The notes under the pieces are model-generated. The model made no database searches, was not told the DNA's origin, and saw only the letters and a program-made list of their open reading frames with translations. A stretch of 64,000 nucleotides of DNA from Microvirga mediterraneensis (GTDB taxonomy: Bacteria; Pseudomonadota; Alphaproteobacteria; Rhizobiales; Beijerinckiaceae). This document shows positions 1 through 9,294 of this stretch, in pieces; within the stretch, counting starts at the first letter, position 1; each line of letters begins with the position of its first letter. Location of the stretch: NCBI RefSeq assembly GCF_013520865.1, contig NZ_JACDXJ010000001.1, positions 2,285,001-2,349,000 of the forward strand, read 5' to 3'. The position numbers and the translations under genes are program-made.

Positions 1-54
1 TTTAAAGGGCGGACTGAGTGCCTCCCTTCAAGCCGTACCTCATGAGGTGTGGTT

Positions 55-1071
55 GTGATCCAAAAGAACTGGCAAGAGCTGATTAAGCCGAACAAGCTCG
101 AAGTCGCCCCCGGCGATGACCCGAAGCGCATTGCGACGGTCGTGGCCGAGCCGCTCGAGCGTGGCTTCGGCACGACGCTCGGCAACTCGTTGCGCCGGGT
201 CCTCCTGTCGTCGCTCCAGGGCGCGGCGGTGACGGCGATCCATATCGATGGCGTGCTGCACGAGTTCTCGTCCATCCCGGGCGTCCGCGAGGACGTGACC
301 GACATCGTCCTCAACGTGAAGACGATCGCCATCAAGATGCAGGGCGAGGGCGCGAAGCGCATGACGCTTCGCAAGACCGGCCCCGGCGCCGTCACGGCTG
401 GCGATATCAACACGGTCGGCGACGTGCAGATCCTGAACCCCGAGCTCGTGCTCTGCACCCTCGACGAGGGCGCCGAGATCCGCATGGAGTTCACGGTCGA
501 CACGGGCAAGGGCTACGTTCCGGCCGAGCGCAACCGCACCGAGGACGCCCCGATCGGCCTCATTCCGGTCGATTCGCTCTACAGCCCGGTCAAGAAGGTC
601 TCCTATCGCATCGAGAACACCCGCGAGGGCCAGATTCTCGACTACGACAAGCTGATTATGACGGTCGAGACCAACGGCGCCGTGACGCCTGAGGATGCCG
701 TGGCCTATGCCGCTCGCATCCTGCAGGACCAGCTCCAGGTCTTCGTCAACTTCGAAGAGCCGCGCAAGGAAGAGGCCGCCGCTGCCGCACCGCAGCTGCC
801 GTTCAACCCGGCGCTCCTCAAGAAGGTCGACGAGCTCGAGCTGTCGGTCCGTTCGGCCAACTGCCTGAAGAACGACAACATCGTCTATATCGGCGATCTT
901 ATCCAGAAGTCCGAGGCGGAAATGCTCCGCACCCCGAACTTCGGCCGCAAGTCGCTCAACGAGATCAAGGAAGTTCTCGCCGGCATGGGCCTGCACCTCG
1001 GCATGGACGTGCCGGGCTGGCCGCCGGAGAACATCGAAGACCTCGCGAAGCGCTTCGAAGAGCATTACTGA
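55..1071 (+). CDS. rpoA: DNA-directed RNA polymerase subunit alpha
   Basis: This is the alpha subunit, whose dimer nucleates core RNA polymerase assembly and whose C-terminal domain contacts UP elements and activators. The 338-residue product starts MIQKNWQEL, typical of alphaproteobacterial RpoA. It has the N-terminal assembly domain (about residues 1-235, with [14 protein letters not shown]) and a C-terminal helix-hairpin-helix domain (about 255-338, with [12 protein letters not shown]). I chose GTG at 55 because GAGG at 44-47 sits 7 bases upstream; an in-frame GTG at 49 is too close to that site. It precedes rplQ, as at the end of the usual alpha operon. Near-certain. Confidence 0.98.
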   Translation: MIQKNWQELIKPNKLEVAPGDDPKRIATVVAEPLERGFGTTLGNSLRRVLLSSLQGAAVTAIHIDGVLHEFSSIPGVREDVTDIVLNVKTIAIKMQGEGAKRMTLRKTGPGAVTAGDINTVGDVQILNPELVLCTLDEGAEIRMEFTVDTGKGYVPAERNRTEDAPIGLIPVDSLYSPVKKVSYRIENTREGQILDYDKLIMTVETNGAVTPEDAVAYAARILQDQLQVFVNFEEPRKEEAAAAAPQLPFNPALLKKVDELELSVRSANCLKNDNIVYIGDLIQKSEAEMLRTPNFGRKSLNEIKEVLAGMGLHLGMDVPGWPPENIEDLAKRFEEHY

Positions 1072-1078
1072 GTGTCTT

Positions 1079-1108
1079 GAAGCCGCCTTTCACCCGAAGG
1101 GCGGCTTC
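1079..1108 (+). terminator. Hairpin after rpoA without a T tract
   Basis: A 13-bp stem (1079-1091 against 1096-1108, one G-U pair) closes on a 4-base loop just after the rpoA stop. No run of T follows. It may be a processing or mRNA-stabilising hairpin or a partial attenuator between rpoA and rplQ rather than a full intrinsic terminator. Confidence 0.5.
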
Positions 1109-1195
1109 ATATCTGCCCCTCGTCCTCAAGGGCGGGGATCATAAGAGAGACGGCCGTACCTTGGCACGGCGGCCGTTAGATCAAGGAGAAAGCCA

Positions 1196-1618
1196 ATGCG
1201 TCACGGATTTCGTGGTCGTCGCTTCAACCGCACGACCGAACACCGCAAGGCCATGTTCGCCAATATGGCGGCTGCGCTGATCAAGCACGAGCAGATCGTC
1301 ACGACCCTGCCGAAGGCGAAGGACCTGCGTCCCGTCGTCGAGAAGCTGATCACGCTCGGCAAGCGCGGTGACCTGCACGCCCGCCGTCTCGCCATGTCGA
1401 AGCTCCGCGACGAGGCGATGGTCAAGAAGCTGTTCGACGTTCTGGGCAAGCGCTACCAGGACCGCAACGGCGGCTACACCCGCGTCCTGAAGGCAGGCTT
1501 CCGCTACGGCGACAACGCTCCTCTGGCCGTGATCGAGTTCGTGGACCGCGACGTGGATGCGCGCGGCCAGGATTCGGGCCCGACCCAGAAGGAAGAGCTG
1601 GTCGAAGCCGCCGAGTAA
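1196..1618 (+). CDS. rplQ: 50S ribosomal protein L17
   Basis: L17 is a component of the large ribosomal subunit near the exit tunnel. The 140-residue product begins [17 protein letters not shown] and carries the bL17 core with a short acidic C-terminal tail, the usual alphaproteobacterial length. AAGGAG at 1183-1188 is 7 bases before the ATG. It follows rpoA by about 125 bases, an order conserved in most bacteria, and is closed by a strong terminator. Confidence 0.98.
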   Translation: MRHGFRGRRFNRTTEHRKAMFANMAAALIKHEQIVTTLPKAKDLRPVVEKLITLGKRGDLHARRLAMSKLRDEAMVKKLFDVLGKRYQDRNGGYTRVLKAGFRYGDNAPLAVIEFVDRDVDARGQDSGPTQKEELVEAAE

Positions 1619-1642
1619 AATCGCGGTTTCAAAGATTTCATC

Positions 1643-1669
1643 AAGGGCGGTCTTCGGGCCGCCCTTTTT
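1643..1669 (+). terminator. Intrinsic terminator of rpoA-rplQ
   Basis: AAGGGCGG (1643-1650) pairs with CCGCCC TT (1659-1666) and is followed by a run of T. It lies 25 bases after the rplQ stop and ends the ribosomal protein transcript. Confidence 0.85.
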
Positions 1670-1793
1670 GTTTGTGCTGGTTGTCATTGCGCCTCTACAC
1701 TTGGCTGCTCCGGGATCTCGTCTCTCCATGTCTTCTTGTGTGCTGAGTGCGGTCGTGTTGTGCTATTGCGTTGATTTCGCTTAGTGTCCCCGA

Positions 1794-2693
1794 ATGAGCA
1801 CGCGCCGGCACCTGCCAGTCCTGTCGTCCCTACGGGCCGTTGAGGCCGCAGGGCGGCATCTCAGCTTCAGCCGGGCCGCCCAGGAACTCCTCATCACGCA
1901 AAGCGCGGTCAGCCATCATGTTCGCAAGGTGGAGGAGGACCTCGGCGTCAGCCTCTTCGTTCGGCAGGCTAGGTCCATCACGCTCACGCCCTACGGCGCG
2001 AAACTCCTGCCTTATCTGAGTCAGGCTCTCGACCTGATGGCCAAGGGCGCGGAGGAGATCCGCCGGTCAGGACGTCGGACGCTGCGAGTGAGTCTGCTCG
2101 CGTCATTCGCTACTCATTGGCTGATCCCGCGCCTAGCCCGGTTTACGGAACTCCATCCTGATATCGACCTCATTCTGGAGCCGTCCACGCGGACAGTCGA
2201 TTTCGGTTCGGAGCAGATAGACCTCGCCATCAGGTACGGCCGCGGAGGATGGGGCGGGACGCAGGCTCGGAAGTTCCTGACCGAATCGATTTCTCCGGTT
2301 TGTAGTCCCTCGTTTGCCAAGCCGGGCGGTATCCCGGTCGAGCCCAAGGACTTATCGAAATATCCCCTTCTGCTTTCCTTCTCGAACGCACCCTTCGAGT
2401 GGCAGATTTGGTCGGAGAGGGCAGGTGTGGACCTGAATGCTGCGCGCAGCCTCATGCTTCACGATTACAACATCGTCATCCAGGCAGCCCTTGATGGCCA
2501 GGGGATCGCCATGGGGCGGCACAATCTGATTGCAGATCATCTGAGGCGCGGAGCGTTGGTCGAGTTTTGCAACGATTCCCGCGTCTCCGAGGAGATCGGG
2601 TACTGGATCGTCCTGCCGGAACATCCGAAGCATCAGGCCAAGGTTTTCGCTCACTGGCTGACGACCGAGGCCATCGCATCCATGCATGAGTAG
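1794..2693 (+). CDS. LysR-family regulator, GcvA-like
   Basis: A 299-residue LysR-type DNA-binding regulator. The winged HTH is at about residues 8-66 (SLRAVEAAGRHLSFSRAAQEL then TQSAVSHHVRKVEEDLG) and a periplasmic-binding-protein-like effector domain at about 92-295. The sequence style matches the GcvA subgroup, which often controls amino acid metabolism genes. It lies 83 bases upstream of, and in the same direction as, a Rid-family gene and a PLP enzyme, so it is the likely regulator of that cassette, although LysR genes are more often divergent. No strong ribosome binding site precedes the ATG. The effector is unknown. Confidence 0.93.
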   Translation: MSTRRHLPVLSSLRAVEAAGRHLSFSRAAQELLITQSAVSHHVRKVEEDLGVSLFVRQARSITLTPYGAKLLPYLSQALDLMAKGAEEIRRSGRRTLRVSLLASFATHWLIPRLARFTELHPDIDLILEPSTRTVDFGSEQIDLAIRYGRGGWGGTQARKFLTESISPVCSPSFAKPGGIPVEPKDLSKYPLLLSFSNAPFEWQIWSERAGVDLNAARSLMLHDYNIVIQAALDGQGIAMGRHNLIADHLRRGALVEFCNDSRVSEEIGYWIVLPEHPKHQAKVFAHWLTTEAIASMHE

Positions 2694-2776
2694 GACTCAT
2701 GGATCTCTGAAGAGTTTGAATTGGTGGCGATAGTTCTGGACTCGTACGCTCCGCACCTGAAATTCGGAGCCTTGAC

Positions 2777-3247
2777 ATGTCGACATCCACTGCCGAGCGC
2801 CTTCAGGAACTGGGGCTAGCCCTTCCGCAAGTATCCACTCCGGTCGCAAACTATATTCCGTGGACCCGGTCAGGCGATCTGGTCTTTATCTCAGGGCAGA
2901 TTTCCCAGGAGAACGGGCGACCTGCTTACATCGGCCGACTTGGCGATACGATCTCCATAGAGGATGGGCGGCGTGCGGCAGAGCTCTGTGCGCTCAATCT
3001 GCTGGCACATATCAACGCAATCGCCTGTGGCGAGCTTGCGCGGGTGCGGCGTATCGTTCGCCTGGGCGGTTTCGTCAGCTGCGTTGCGGATTTCCATGAG
3101 CAGCCTCAGGTCATCAACGGCGCGTCCGATCTCATGTTTGCCGTCTTCGGGGAGAACGGGCGCCACGCCCGCACGGCTGTCGGAGTGATCTCGCTGCCAC
3201 GCGGGGTCGCCGTGGAAGTGGATGCCACCGTTGAAATCGCCTTCTGA
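2777..3247 (+). CDS. RidA/YjgF-family enamine/imine deaminase-like protein
   Basis: Rid proteins hydrolyse reactive enamines and imines released by PLP enzymes, with RidA acting on 2-aminoacrylate. The 156-residue product has the single Rid fold and is longer than classical RidA (about 128). Arg132 in ARTAVGV, followed by a VEVDATVEIAF end, matches the substrate-binding arginine of active Rid subfamilies. GGAG at 2766-2769 is 7 bases before the ATG. The stop lies 10 bases before the class V PLP enzyme, so the pair is probably co-translated. Substrate inferred only from family and neighbour. Confidence 0.92.
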   Translation: MSTSTAERLQELGLALPQVSTPVANYIPWTRSGDLVFISGQISQENGRPAYIGRLGDTISIEDGRRAAELCALNLLAHINAIACGELARVRRIVRLGGFVSCVADFHEQPQVINGASDLMFAVFGENGRHARTAVGVISLPRGVAVEVDATVEIAF

Positions 3248-3257
3248 GGAAGCATTC

Positions 3258-4436
3258 ATGTTGATCGATTTCGCTCGTATCCGCGCAGAAACCCCAGGCT
3301 GCTCCATGGTGGCTCATTTCAATCATTCGAGTTGCTCGCTTCCGCCGGTTCAAGTGACGCAGGCAATCGTGGAGCATCTCCAGCGAGAGGCTCTTTACGG
3401 CCCAGGCGAAATGGGTGTTGCCGTCGCCGAGGACATTCAGGCAACGCGCCGTGCCGCAGCCCGACTGCTCAACGCGTCCGCCGAAGAAGTCGCCCTCGTG
3501 GGGAGCGGTTCACAGGGATGGGGGCTTGCTTTCGCGTCTTTGCCGCCCCTGCGTTCGGGAGATCGTGTTCTCGTCGGTCGGCATGAATGGGGCGGCAATC
3601 TGAGCACGATCCATCAAGCGGCCGGGCGCGTGGGTGCCAGCGTCGAAATTATCCCCTGCCGGGATGATGGCTGTATCTCGCCTGAAGCCCTGGCGGCAAT
3701 GATCGATAATCGCGTCCGCCTCATCGCCTTGACGTGGCTGCCCGCGACGAATGGCCTGATCAATCCGGCCGCTGAGATCGGACGCATCGCACGGCGCGCG
3801 GGGATCCCGTATTTCGTCGATGCGGGTCAAGCGCTAGGGCAAATCCCCGTGGATGTGGAGGCCATCGGTTGCGATGTGCTCAAGGGGGCGGGAAGAAAGT
3901 ATCTGAGGGGGCCGCGCGGAACGGCTTTGCTGTACGTGAGACGCTCGTTCCTCAAACAACTGACGCCTCCCTACCTGGATGTTCTCTCGGGACCCTGGGT
4001 GAATGGCGCCCCCGTCCCAAGAGATGACGCACGTCTTTTCGAGTCCGGCGAAAACCCATTTGCCCTTCAACTTGGTCTTGGAGCGGCGATCAGGTATACG
4101 CTCGATATCGGCGTCGAAACGATCCGACAGCGGATCGATCGTCTTGCGGGAATGCTGAGGGCGCAACTCTCCGATATTCCAGGGGTGCGAGTTCATGATG
4201 GAGGGCAAGAGCGCTCCAGCATTGTGGCATTCACGGTCGAAGGGATGGCGCCACAGGATGTGCGCCGTGCTCTGGCCGGCGATAGGATCAACGTCGCAGC
4301 CATTGCAGCAGCCTATACGCCTCTGGACATGGCATCCCGTGGCTTGGCCGAAATCGTCCGCGCATCCGTCTCCTACCTCACCTCCGAGGAGGAAATCGAG
4401 CGGCTGGTCGGCGCTATCGCCGGTTTGAGGTCATAA
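3258..4436 (+). CDS. Class V aminotransferase-fold PLP-dependent enzyme
   Basis: A 392-residue fold-type I PLP enzyme of the class V group (cysteine desulfurase, isopenicillin epimerase and EgtE-type C-S lyase relatives). Asp188 in FVDAGQALGQ should bind the PLP pyridine nitrogen, and Lys214 in GAGRKYLRGP is the expected Schiff-base lysine. I chose ATG 3258 over an earlier in-frame ATG at 3222 because GAGGA at 3246-3250 is 7 bases upstream and the Rid stop is just before it. Reaction unknown; transamination, lyase or racemase chemistry are all possible. Coupling to a Rid protein suggests an enamine or imine product. Confidence 0.92.
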   Translation: MLIDFARIRAETPGCSMVAHFNHSSCSLPPVQVTQAIVEHLQREALYGPGEMGVAVAEDIQATRRAAARLLNASAEEVALVGSGSQGWGLAFASLPPLRSGDRVLVGRHEWGGNLSTIHQAAGRVGASVEIIPCRDDGCISPEALAAMIDNRVRLIALTWLPATNGLINPAAEIGRIARRAGIPYFVDAGQALGQIPVDVEAIGCDVLKGAGRKYLRGPRGTALLYVRRSFLKQLTPPYLDVLSGPWVNGAPVPRDDARLFESGENPFALQLGLGAAIRYTLDIGVETIRQRIDRLAGMLRAQLSDIPGVRVHDGGQERSSIVAFTVEGMAPQDVRRALAGDRINVAAIAAAYTPLDMASRGLAEIVRASVSYLTSEEEIERLVGAIAGLRS

Positions 4437-4462
4437 CGAGCTTCGAACGTCAAACTCATCCA

Positions 4463-4493
4463 GCCCGCGCAGGCAAGCGCGGGCTTTTATTTG
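4463..4493 (+). terminator. Intrinsic terminator of the LysR-Rid-PLP cassette
   Basis: GCCCGCGC (4463-4470) pairs with GCGCGGGC (4477-4484), followed by TTTTATTT, 26 bases after the PLP-enzyme stop. Confidence 0.85.
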
Positions 4494-4550
4494 GCATTTC
4501 GGCTACCACGTTCTATCCAGTCTGCTACTCGAGGAATGGATTCGAATACC

Positions 4551-5957
4551 ATGCGCTTGTTTCTGCTTCGCTTATCGCTTGTCACTGCAGCCCTCATCTC
4601 TGGATTGACGGGAGCACAGGCCCAGACGCAGCGCGTCGTTCCCGAGAGCAAGGCGCAGGTCCAGCTGTCCTTCGCGCCGGTCGTGCGCCAGACCGCCGGG
4701 TCCGTCGTCAACGTCTATGCCAGCCGCTCGGAGAAGCGGCAGAACGGCGCCATGGAAGAGTATTTCCGGCGCTTCTTCGGGGACAATGCGCCGGGCGTGC
4801 CCCGGGGGCGGTCGCAAAGCTCCCTCGGGTCCGGGGTCATTGTCGATCCGTCTGGCCTCGTGATCACGAACAACCATGTGATCGAGAACATGAACGAGGT
4901 GAAGGTCGCACTGGCCGACAGGCGTGAATTCGCCGCCGACATCCTGCTGCGTGACCAGCGGACCGATATCGCCGTGCTGAAGCTCAAGGATGCGACGAAC
5001 CTTCAGGCGATCGAACTCGGCGATTCCGAGGGTCTGCAGGTCGGCGACATCGTGCTCGCCATCGGCAATCCGTTCGGCGTGGGCCAGACCGTGACCCAGG
5101 GCATCGTGTCGGCGCTCGCCCGCACCCAGGTCGGCATCTCGGACTATCAATTCTTCATCCAGACCGACGCCGCCATCAATCCCGGCAATTCGGGCGGTGC
5201 CCTCATCGATATGAACGGCCGCGTGGTCGGCATCAACACGGCGATCTATTCCCGCTCCGGCGGCAGCATCGGCATCGGCTTCGCCGTTCCGGCGAGCATG
5301 GTCAAGGTGGTGCTGAACTCCGCCAAGGGCGGCGCCAAGAATGTGGTTCGTCCGTGGCTCGGCGCGCGCCTTCAGCCCGTGGACGGCGACATCGCGAACG
5401 GGCTCGGCCTGGAGCGTCCGACCGGTGTTCTGGTCACCGCCGTCTACGACAAGGGACCGGCCGCCGAGGCAGGCCTGAAGCGGGGCGACGCGATCCTGAT
5501 GGTGGACGGCCAGCCGGTCGATAACCCGGATTCCTTCGGCTACCGCTTTACCCTCAAGGGGACGCAGGGCGAGGCTCCCCTCACGGTGCTTCGCGGCGGC
5601 AAGCAAACCACCCTCAAGGTCAAGCTGACTCCCCCGCCGGAGAACCCGAAGCGTGAGCCGGTGCAAGGCCGTGCCCGTACGCCGTTCGCCGGCGCGACCC
5701 TCGTGAATATGTCGCCTGCCGTCGCCGACGAGTTGCAGGTCGAAGTCGCCGATGACGGTGTGATCGTGGCCGATCTGGAGGATCGCAGCGTCGCGGCCAG
5801 CGTAGGCTTCGAGAAGGGCGACCAGATCGTGGCGATCAACGGCGAGCGCCTGACATCCACCAAGGACGCGGACCGGCTGATCAACCGCAACGGCGGCTAT
5901 TGGGAAATCACCGTCAGCCGGGGTGGGCGCGTCTTCACGACGGTTCTCGGGCGATAA
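4551..5957 (+). CDS. Deg/HtrA-family periplasmic serine protease
   Basis: A Do-type protease/chaperone that degrades misfolded envelope proteins. The 468-residue product has a Sec signal peptide (residues 1-24, ending GAQA), a trypsin-like domain with catalytic triad His109 (TNNHVI), Asp139 (TDIAVLKL) and Ser214 (NPGNSGGAL), and two PDZ domains (about 265-350 and 375-460). I took ATG 4551 because it begins the signal peptide; ATG 4536 directly abuts the GAGGA at 4531-4535. DegP or DegQ assignment cannot be settled from sequence alone. The rplQ-deg-rarA neighbourhood is common in this order. Confidence 0.95.
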   Translation: MRLFLLRLSLVTAALISGLTGAQAQTQRVVPESKAQVQLSFAPVVRQTAGSVVNVYASRSEKRQNGAMEEYFRRFFGDNAPGVPRGRSQSSLGSGVIVDPSGLVITNNHVIENMNEVKVALADRREFAADILLRDQRTDIAVLKLKDATNLQAIELGDSEGLQVGDIVLAIGNPFGVGQTVTQGIVSALARTQVGISDYQFFIQTDAAINPGNSGGALIDMNGRVVGINTAIYSRSGGSIGIGFAVPASMVKVVLNSAKGGAKNVVRPWLGARLQPVDGDIANGLGLERPTGVLVTAVYDKGPAAEAGLKRGDAILMVDGQPVDNPDSFGYRFTLKGTQGEAPLTVLRGGKQTTLKVKLTPPPENPKREPVQGRARTPFAGATLVNMSPAVADELQVEVADDGVIVADLEDRSVAASVGFEKGDQIVAINGERLTSTKDADRLINRNGGYWEITVSRGGRVFTTVLGR

Positions 5958-6020
5958 ACGGGACGGCGGGATCGAGATCGGGTATGGATGGTGGGCTGTT
6001 CTCTTAGTCCCTGACCCATC

Positions 6021-7343
6021 ATGAGCGACCTGTTTTCATCCGCCGGCCTCGACCGTACCGCACCCCGTCCGCTGGCGGACAGGATGCGCCCGACCCAGCT
6101 GTCCGAAGTGGTCGGGCAGGATCATCTCGTCGGGCTCGACGGGATCCTGACTCGGCTGATCGCGTCCAAGACCCTGGGGTCCCTGATCTTCTGGGGGCCG
6201 CCCGGCACGGGCAAGACCACTGTCGCGCGCCTGCTCGCCCATGAGACGGAGCTTCACTTCGAGCAGATCTCGGCGATCTTTTCCGGCGTGGCGGATCTCA
6301 AGAAGGTCTTCGAGGCAGCGCGTCACCGCCGGTCCACCGGCAAGGGCACGCTGCTGTTCGTGGACGAGATCCACCGCTTCAACCGGGCCCAGCTCGACGC
6401 CTTCCTGCCCGTCATGGAAGACGGCACCATCACGCTGGTCGGTGCCACGACGGAGAACCCGTCCTTCGAGCTGAACGCCGCGCTCCTGTCCCGTGCCCGG
6501 GTGCTGCTCTTCAAGTCTCTCGACGAGGCGGCCATCGAACGGATCCTGGCGCGCGCCGAGGAGGTGACCGGCAAGAGCCTGCCGCTCGACGCGGAGGCGA
6601 GGGCGTCCCTTGTGCGCATGGCGGACGGGGACGGACGGGCGTCCCTGACGCTCGCCGAGGAGGTTTGGCGCTCGGCGAAGCCCGGCGAGGTCTTCGACGC
6701 GGAGCAGCTGCAGGAGATCATTCAGCGCCGCGCGCCGATCTACGACAAGGGACAGGAGGGGCATTACAACCTCATCTCCGCCCTGCACAAGACCGTCCGC
6801 GGCTCCGATCCGGACGCGGCGCTCTACTACCTGACCCGCATGCTCGACGCAGGCGAAGACCGGCTCTTCATCGCCCGCCGCCTGGTCCGCATGGCCGTGG
6901 AGGATATCGGGCTCGCCGATCCCCAGGCGCTCGTCGTCGCCAATGCGGCCAAGGACGCGTTCGATTTCCTCGGCTCGCCGGAGGGCGAGCTGGCCCTGGC
7001 CCAGGCCGCCGTCTATCTCGCCACCGCGCCGAAATCGAACGCCCTCTACACCGCCTACAAGGCCGCCACCCGGGTGGCGAAGGAGCACGGCTCCCTCATG
7101 CCGCCCAAGACGATCCTGAACGCCCCGACCAAGCTCATGAAGCAGATCGGCTACGGCGAGAGCTATGCTTACGACCACGACCAGCCGGACGCCTTCTCGG
7201 GGCAGGATTACTGGCCCGAGAAGCTGGGGCGGCAGGAATTCTACGATCCCGTGGATCGTGGCTTCGAGCGTGAGATCAGGAAGCGGCTGGACTGGTGGGA
7301 GAAGCTGCGCCGGGAGCGGCGGCGCGACGATGGCGGGGAATAG
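6021..7343 (+). CDS. rarA: Replication-associated recombination protein A (RarA/MgsA AAA+ ATPase)
   Basis: RarA is a tetrameric clamp-loader-like AAA+ ATPase acting at stalled replication forks. The 440-residue product has Walker A GPPGTGKTT at 59-67, Walker B with DEIH at 115-118, sensor 1 GATTENPSFE, and the C-terminal MgsA tetramerisation region (KGQEGHYNLISALHK, then PEGELALAQAAVYLA). It is followed 3 bases later by crcB, so the two are likely one transcript. Confidence 0.97.
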   Translation: MSDLFSSAGLDRTAPRPLADRMRPTQLSEVVGQDHLVGLDGILTRLIASKTLGSLIFWGPPGTGKTTVARLLAHETELHFEQISAIFSGVADLKKVFEAARHRRSTGKGTLLFVDEIHRFNRAQLDAFLPVMEDGTITLVGATTENPSFELNAALLSRARVLLFKSLDEAAIERILARAEEVTGKSLPLDAEARASLVRMADGDGRASLTLAEEVWRSAKPGEVFDAEQLQEIIQRRAPIYDKGQEGHYNLISALHKTVRGSDPDAALYYLTRMLDAGEDRLFIARRLVRMAVEDIGLADPQALVVANAAKDAFDFLGSPEGELALAQAAVYLATAPKSNALYTAYKAATRVAKEHGSLMPPKTILNAPTKLMKQIGYGESYAYDHDQPDAFSGQDYWPEKLGRQEFYDPVDRGFEREIRKRLDWWEKLRRERRRDDGGE

Positions 7344-7346
7344 CCT

Positions 7347-7733
7347 ATGAAATCCTACCTCCTCGTCTTCCTCGGTGCCGGGATCGGCGGCGCGCTCCGG
7401 CATGGGGTCAATCTCGGTTGCGCCCGCCTGTGCGGCACTGCCTTTCCCTGGGGAACGCTGACGGTGAACGTGGTCGGCTCGTTTCTCATGGGAGCCATCG
7501 CCGGGTGGCTCGCGTTCAAGGCGGGCGAGGGATGGAGCCAACCCCCGCGGCCCTTCCTCACCACCGGAATCCCCGGCGGGTTCACGACGTTCTCGGCATT
7601 CTCGCTCGATGCGGTGCTGATCTGGGAGCGGGGGCAGGGCGGGCTCGCGGCGGCCTACGTGGCCGGGTCGGTTCTGCTCTCGATCGTCGGATTGACGGCC
7701 GGCCTGGGCCTTGCCCGGACGATTGCGGTGTAA
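7347..7733 (+). CDS. crcB: Fluoride channel/exporter CrcB (Fluc)
   Basis: A small dual-topology membrane protein that exports fluoride. The 128 residues form four hydrophobic segments and carry the family signatures Asn41 in TVNVVGSF and GGFTTFS at 77-83, which line the fluoride pore. ATG lies 3 bases after the rarA stop. There is no room for a fluoride riboswitch, so expression probably follows rarA. Confidence 0.95.
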   Translation: MKSYLLVFLGAGIGGALRHGVNLGCARLCGTAFPWGTLTVNVVGSFLMGAIAGWLAFKAGEGWSQPPRPFLTTGIPGGFTTFSAFSLDAVLIWERGQGGLAAAYVAGSVLLSIVGLTAGLGLARTIAV

Positions 7734-7878
7734 GCTTCGGACGTGAGGTCGAACCGAATCCCGGCGCTTTAAGTTTCTGGTTCATTGCATCTTTTCACGC
7801 AAAGCCGGCGACCGCTTTTGCGGTCGATGCACCAAACCTCGATTGCCGCCTCGGCGGCGCTCTGATACCCACAGATCC

Positions 7879-9183
7879 ATGAGAAAAAGCGGTTCAGGAC
7901 AGAATAACGGTCGTGGCGGGCGGTCCGGCGCCCGGCCGGACTTTCGCTCGCGTGACGATAAACCGGCGCGCAAGGCGTCCTCCAAGTCTTCGTCATCCAA
8001 GTCTTCGTCGTCCAAGTCATCGGCGGCGAAGCCGGGCGGTTTGAAATCGGCTGCGGGCAAATCGCGGACGGCATCGGTCCTGCGCGAGAAGCCGGCTGCC
8101 CGGCCGAAGCAGGCAAGGCCCGCGGCTGCCGAGGCTCCGCGCGGGCCGACGCGGGCTCAGGCCCGGGCGGAGGCCCAGGAGGTCCTGGCGACGGGCGTGC
8201 AGACCCTGGTGGTCGAGCCCGACGAGGCAGACATGCGCGTCGACCGTTTCCTGGTCGCCCGGTTCCCGCAGCTCGCCTTCACGCATATCCAGCGCATCGT
8301 CCGCAAGGGCGAGCTGCGCATCGACGGCAAGCGCGCACAGCCGAACGACCGGCTCCTGGCCGGCCAGAAGGTCCGCGTGCCGCCGCTGAAGCTCGACCAG
8401 CCGCGTCCGGTCTCCCGTAACGCGGCCAAGGACCAGGACGACCGCGACTTCCTGAAGTCGATCACGCTCTATGAGGACAAGGACGTCCTCATCATCAACA
8501 AGCCGATGGGGCTCGCCGTCCAGGGCGGATCGGGCACCAAGCGGCACGTGGACGGCCTGCTCGAGGCGCTCAAGGACGACGAGGGGCAGAAGCCGCGCCT
8601 CGTGCACCGGCTCGACAAGGACACCGCCGGCTGCCTCGTCATCGCCAAGACGCGCTTCGCCGCGTCCACCATGGCCAAGTCCTTCCGGGCGCGCACGACG
8701 CGCAAGATCTATTGGGCGCTGGTCGCCGGCGTGCCGCGCGTCCGGCAGGGCAGGGTCTCGACGTACCTCGCCAAGGAAGGCGACGAGGGCGATTCCCGCA
8801 TGCGTGTGGCCAAGCACGGGGACGAGGGCGCCAGCCACGCCCTGACCTATTACGCGGTGGTCGACACGGCCGCGCAGAAGCTCGCCTGGCTGTCGCTGAA
8901 GCCCGTCACCGGGCGCACGCACCAGCTGCGCGCCCATGCGGCCCATATCGGCCATCCCATTGTGGGCGATCCGAAGTATTTCGACATCGAGAACTGGGAG
9001 CTGCCCGGCGGCATCCAGAACAAGCTGCATCTGCTCGCGCGCCGCATCGTCATCGCTCATCCGAGGACCGGAAAGCCGATCGACGTGACCGCGCCGCTGC
9101 CGCCGCACATGCAGCAGAGCTTCAATCTCCTGGGCCTCGATACGAGCCGCTACGACCCCATCGTCGAGGCTCCCGAAGAGTAG
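7879..9183 (+). CDS. rluC: RluC/RluD-family 23S rRNA pseudouridine synthase
   Basis: This enzyme isomerises specific uridines of 23S rRNA. In the 434-residue product, an N-terminal basic low-complexity tail (about 1-95, including Ser/Lys repeats SSKSSSSKSS) precedes an S4 RNA-binding domain (about 108-168) and the catalytic domain with HRLDKDTAG, nucleophile Asp246. The tail is about 100 residues longer than in typical RluC. ATG 7879 was chosen over an in-frame ATG at 7843 but neither has a clear ribosome binding site. RluC rather than RluD is the likelier assignment, moderately sure. Confidence 0.93.
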   Translation: MRKSGSGQNNGRGGRSGARPDFRSRDDKPARKASSKSSSSKSSSSKSSAAKPGGLKSAAGKSRTASVLREKPAARPKQARPAAAEAPRGPTRAQARAEAQEVLATGVQTLVVEPDEADMRVDRFLVARFPQLAFTHIQRIVRKGELRIDGKRAQPNDRLLAGQKVRVPPLKLDQPRPVSRNAAKDQDDRDFLKSITLYEDKDVLIINKPMGLAVQGGSGTKRHVDGLLEALKDDEGQKPRLVHRLDKDTAGCLVIAKTRFAASTMAKSFRARTTRKIYWALVAGVPRVRQGRVSTYLAKEGDEGDSRMRVAKHGDEGASHALTYYAVVDTAAQKLAWLSLKPVTGRTHQLRAHAAHIGHPIVGDPKYFDIENWELPGGIQNKLHLLARRIVIAHPRTGKPIDVTAPLPPHMQQSFNLLGLDTSRYDPIVEAPEE

Positions 9184-9294
9184 CCTTCGCCCCTCCCTTG
9201 ATCTTCTCCCCTGTCGCACTTTCGCCGCGCATGGCGCGCAGCATCTAGTGTCTCAATCGGCCTTTCGGCTGTCTTGAGTCAGAGGAGGAGATCG

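Noticed and set aside
26..60. rpoA start at GTG 49
   Set aside because: Only one base separates it from GAGG; GTG 55 has proper spacing and gives the conserved N-terminus.
7344..7346. Fluoride riboswitch before crcB
   Set aside because: Only 3 bases separate rarA and crcB, so there is no space for one.
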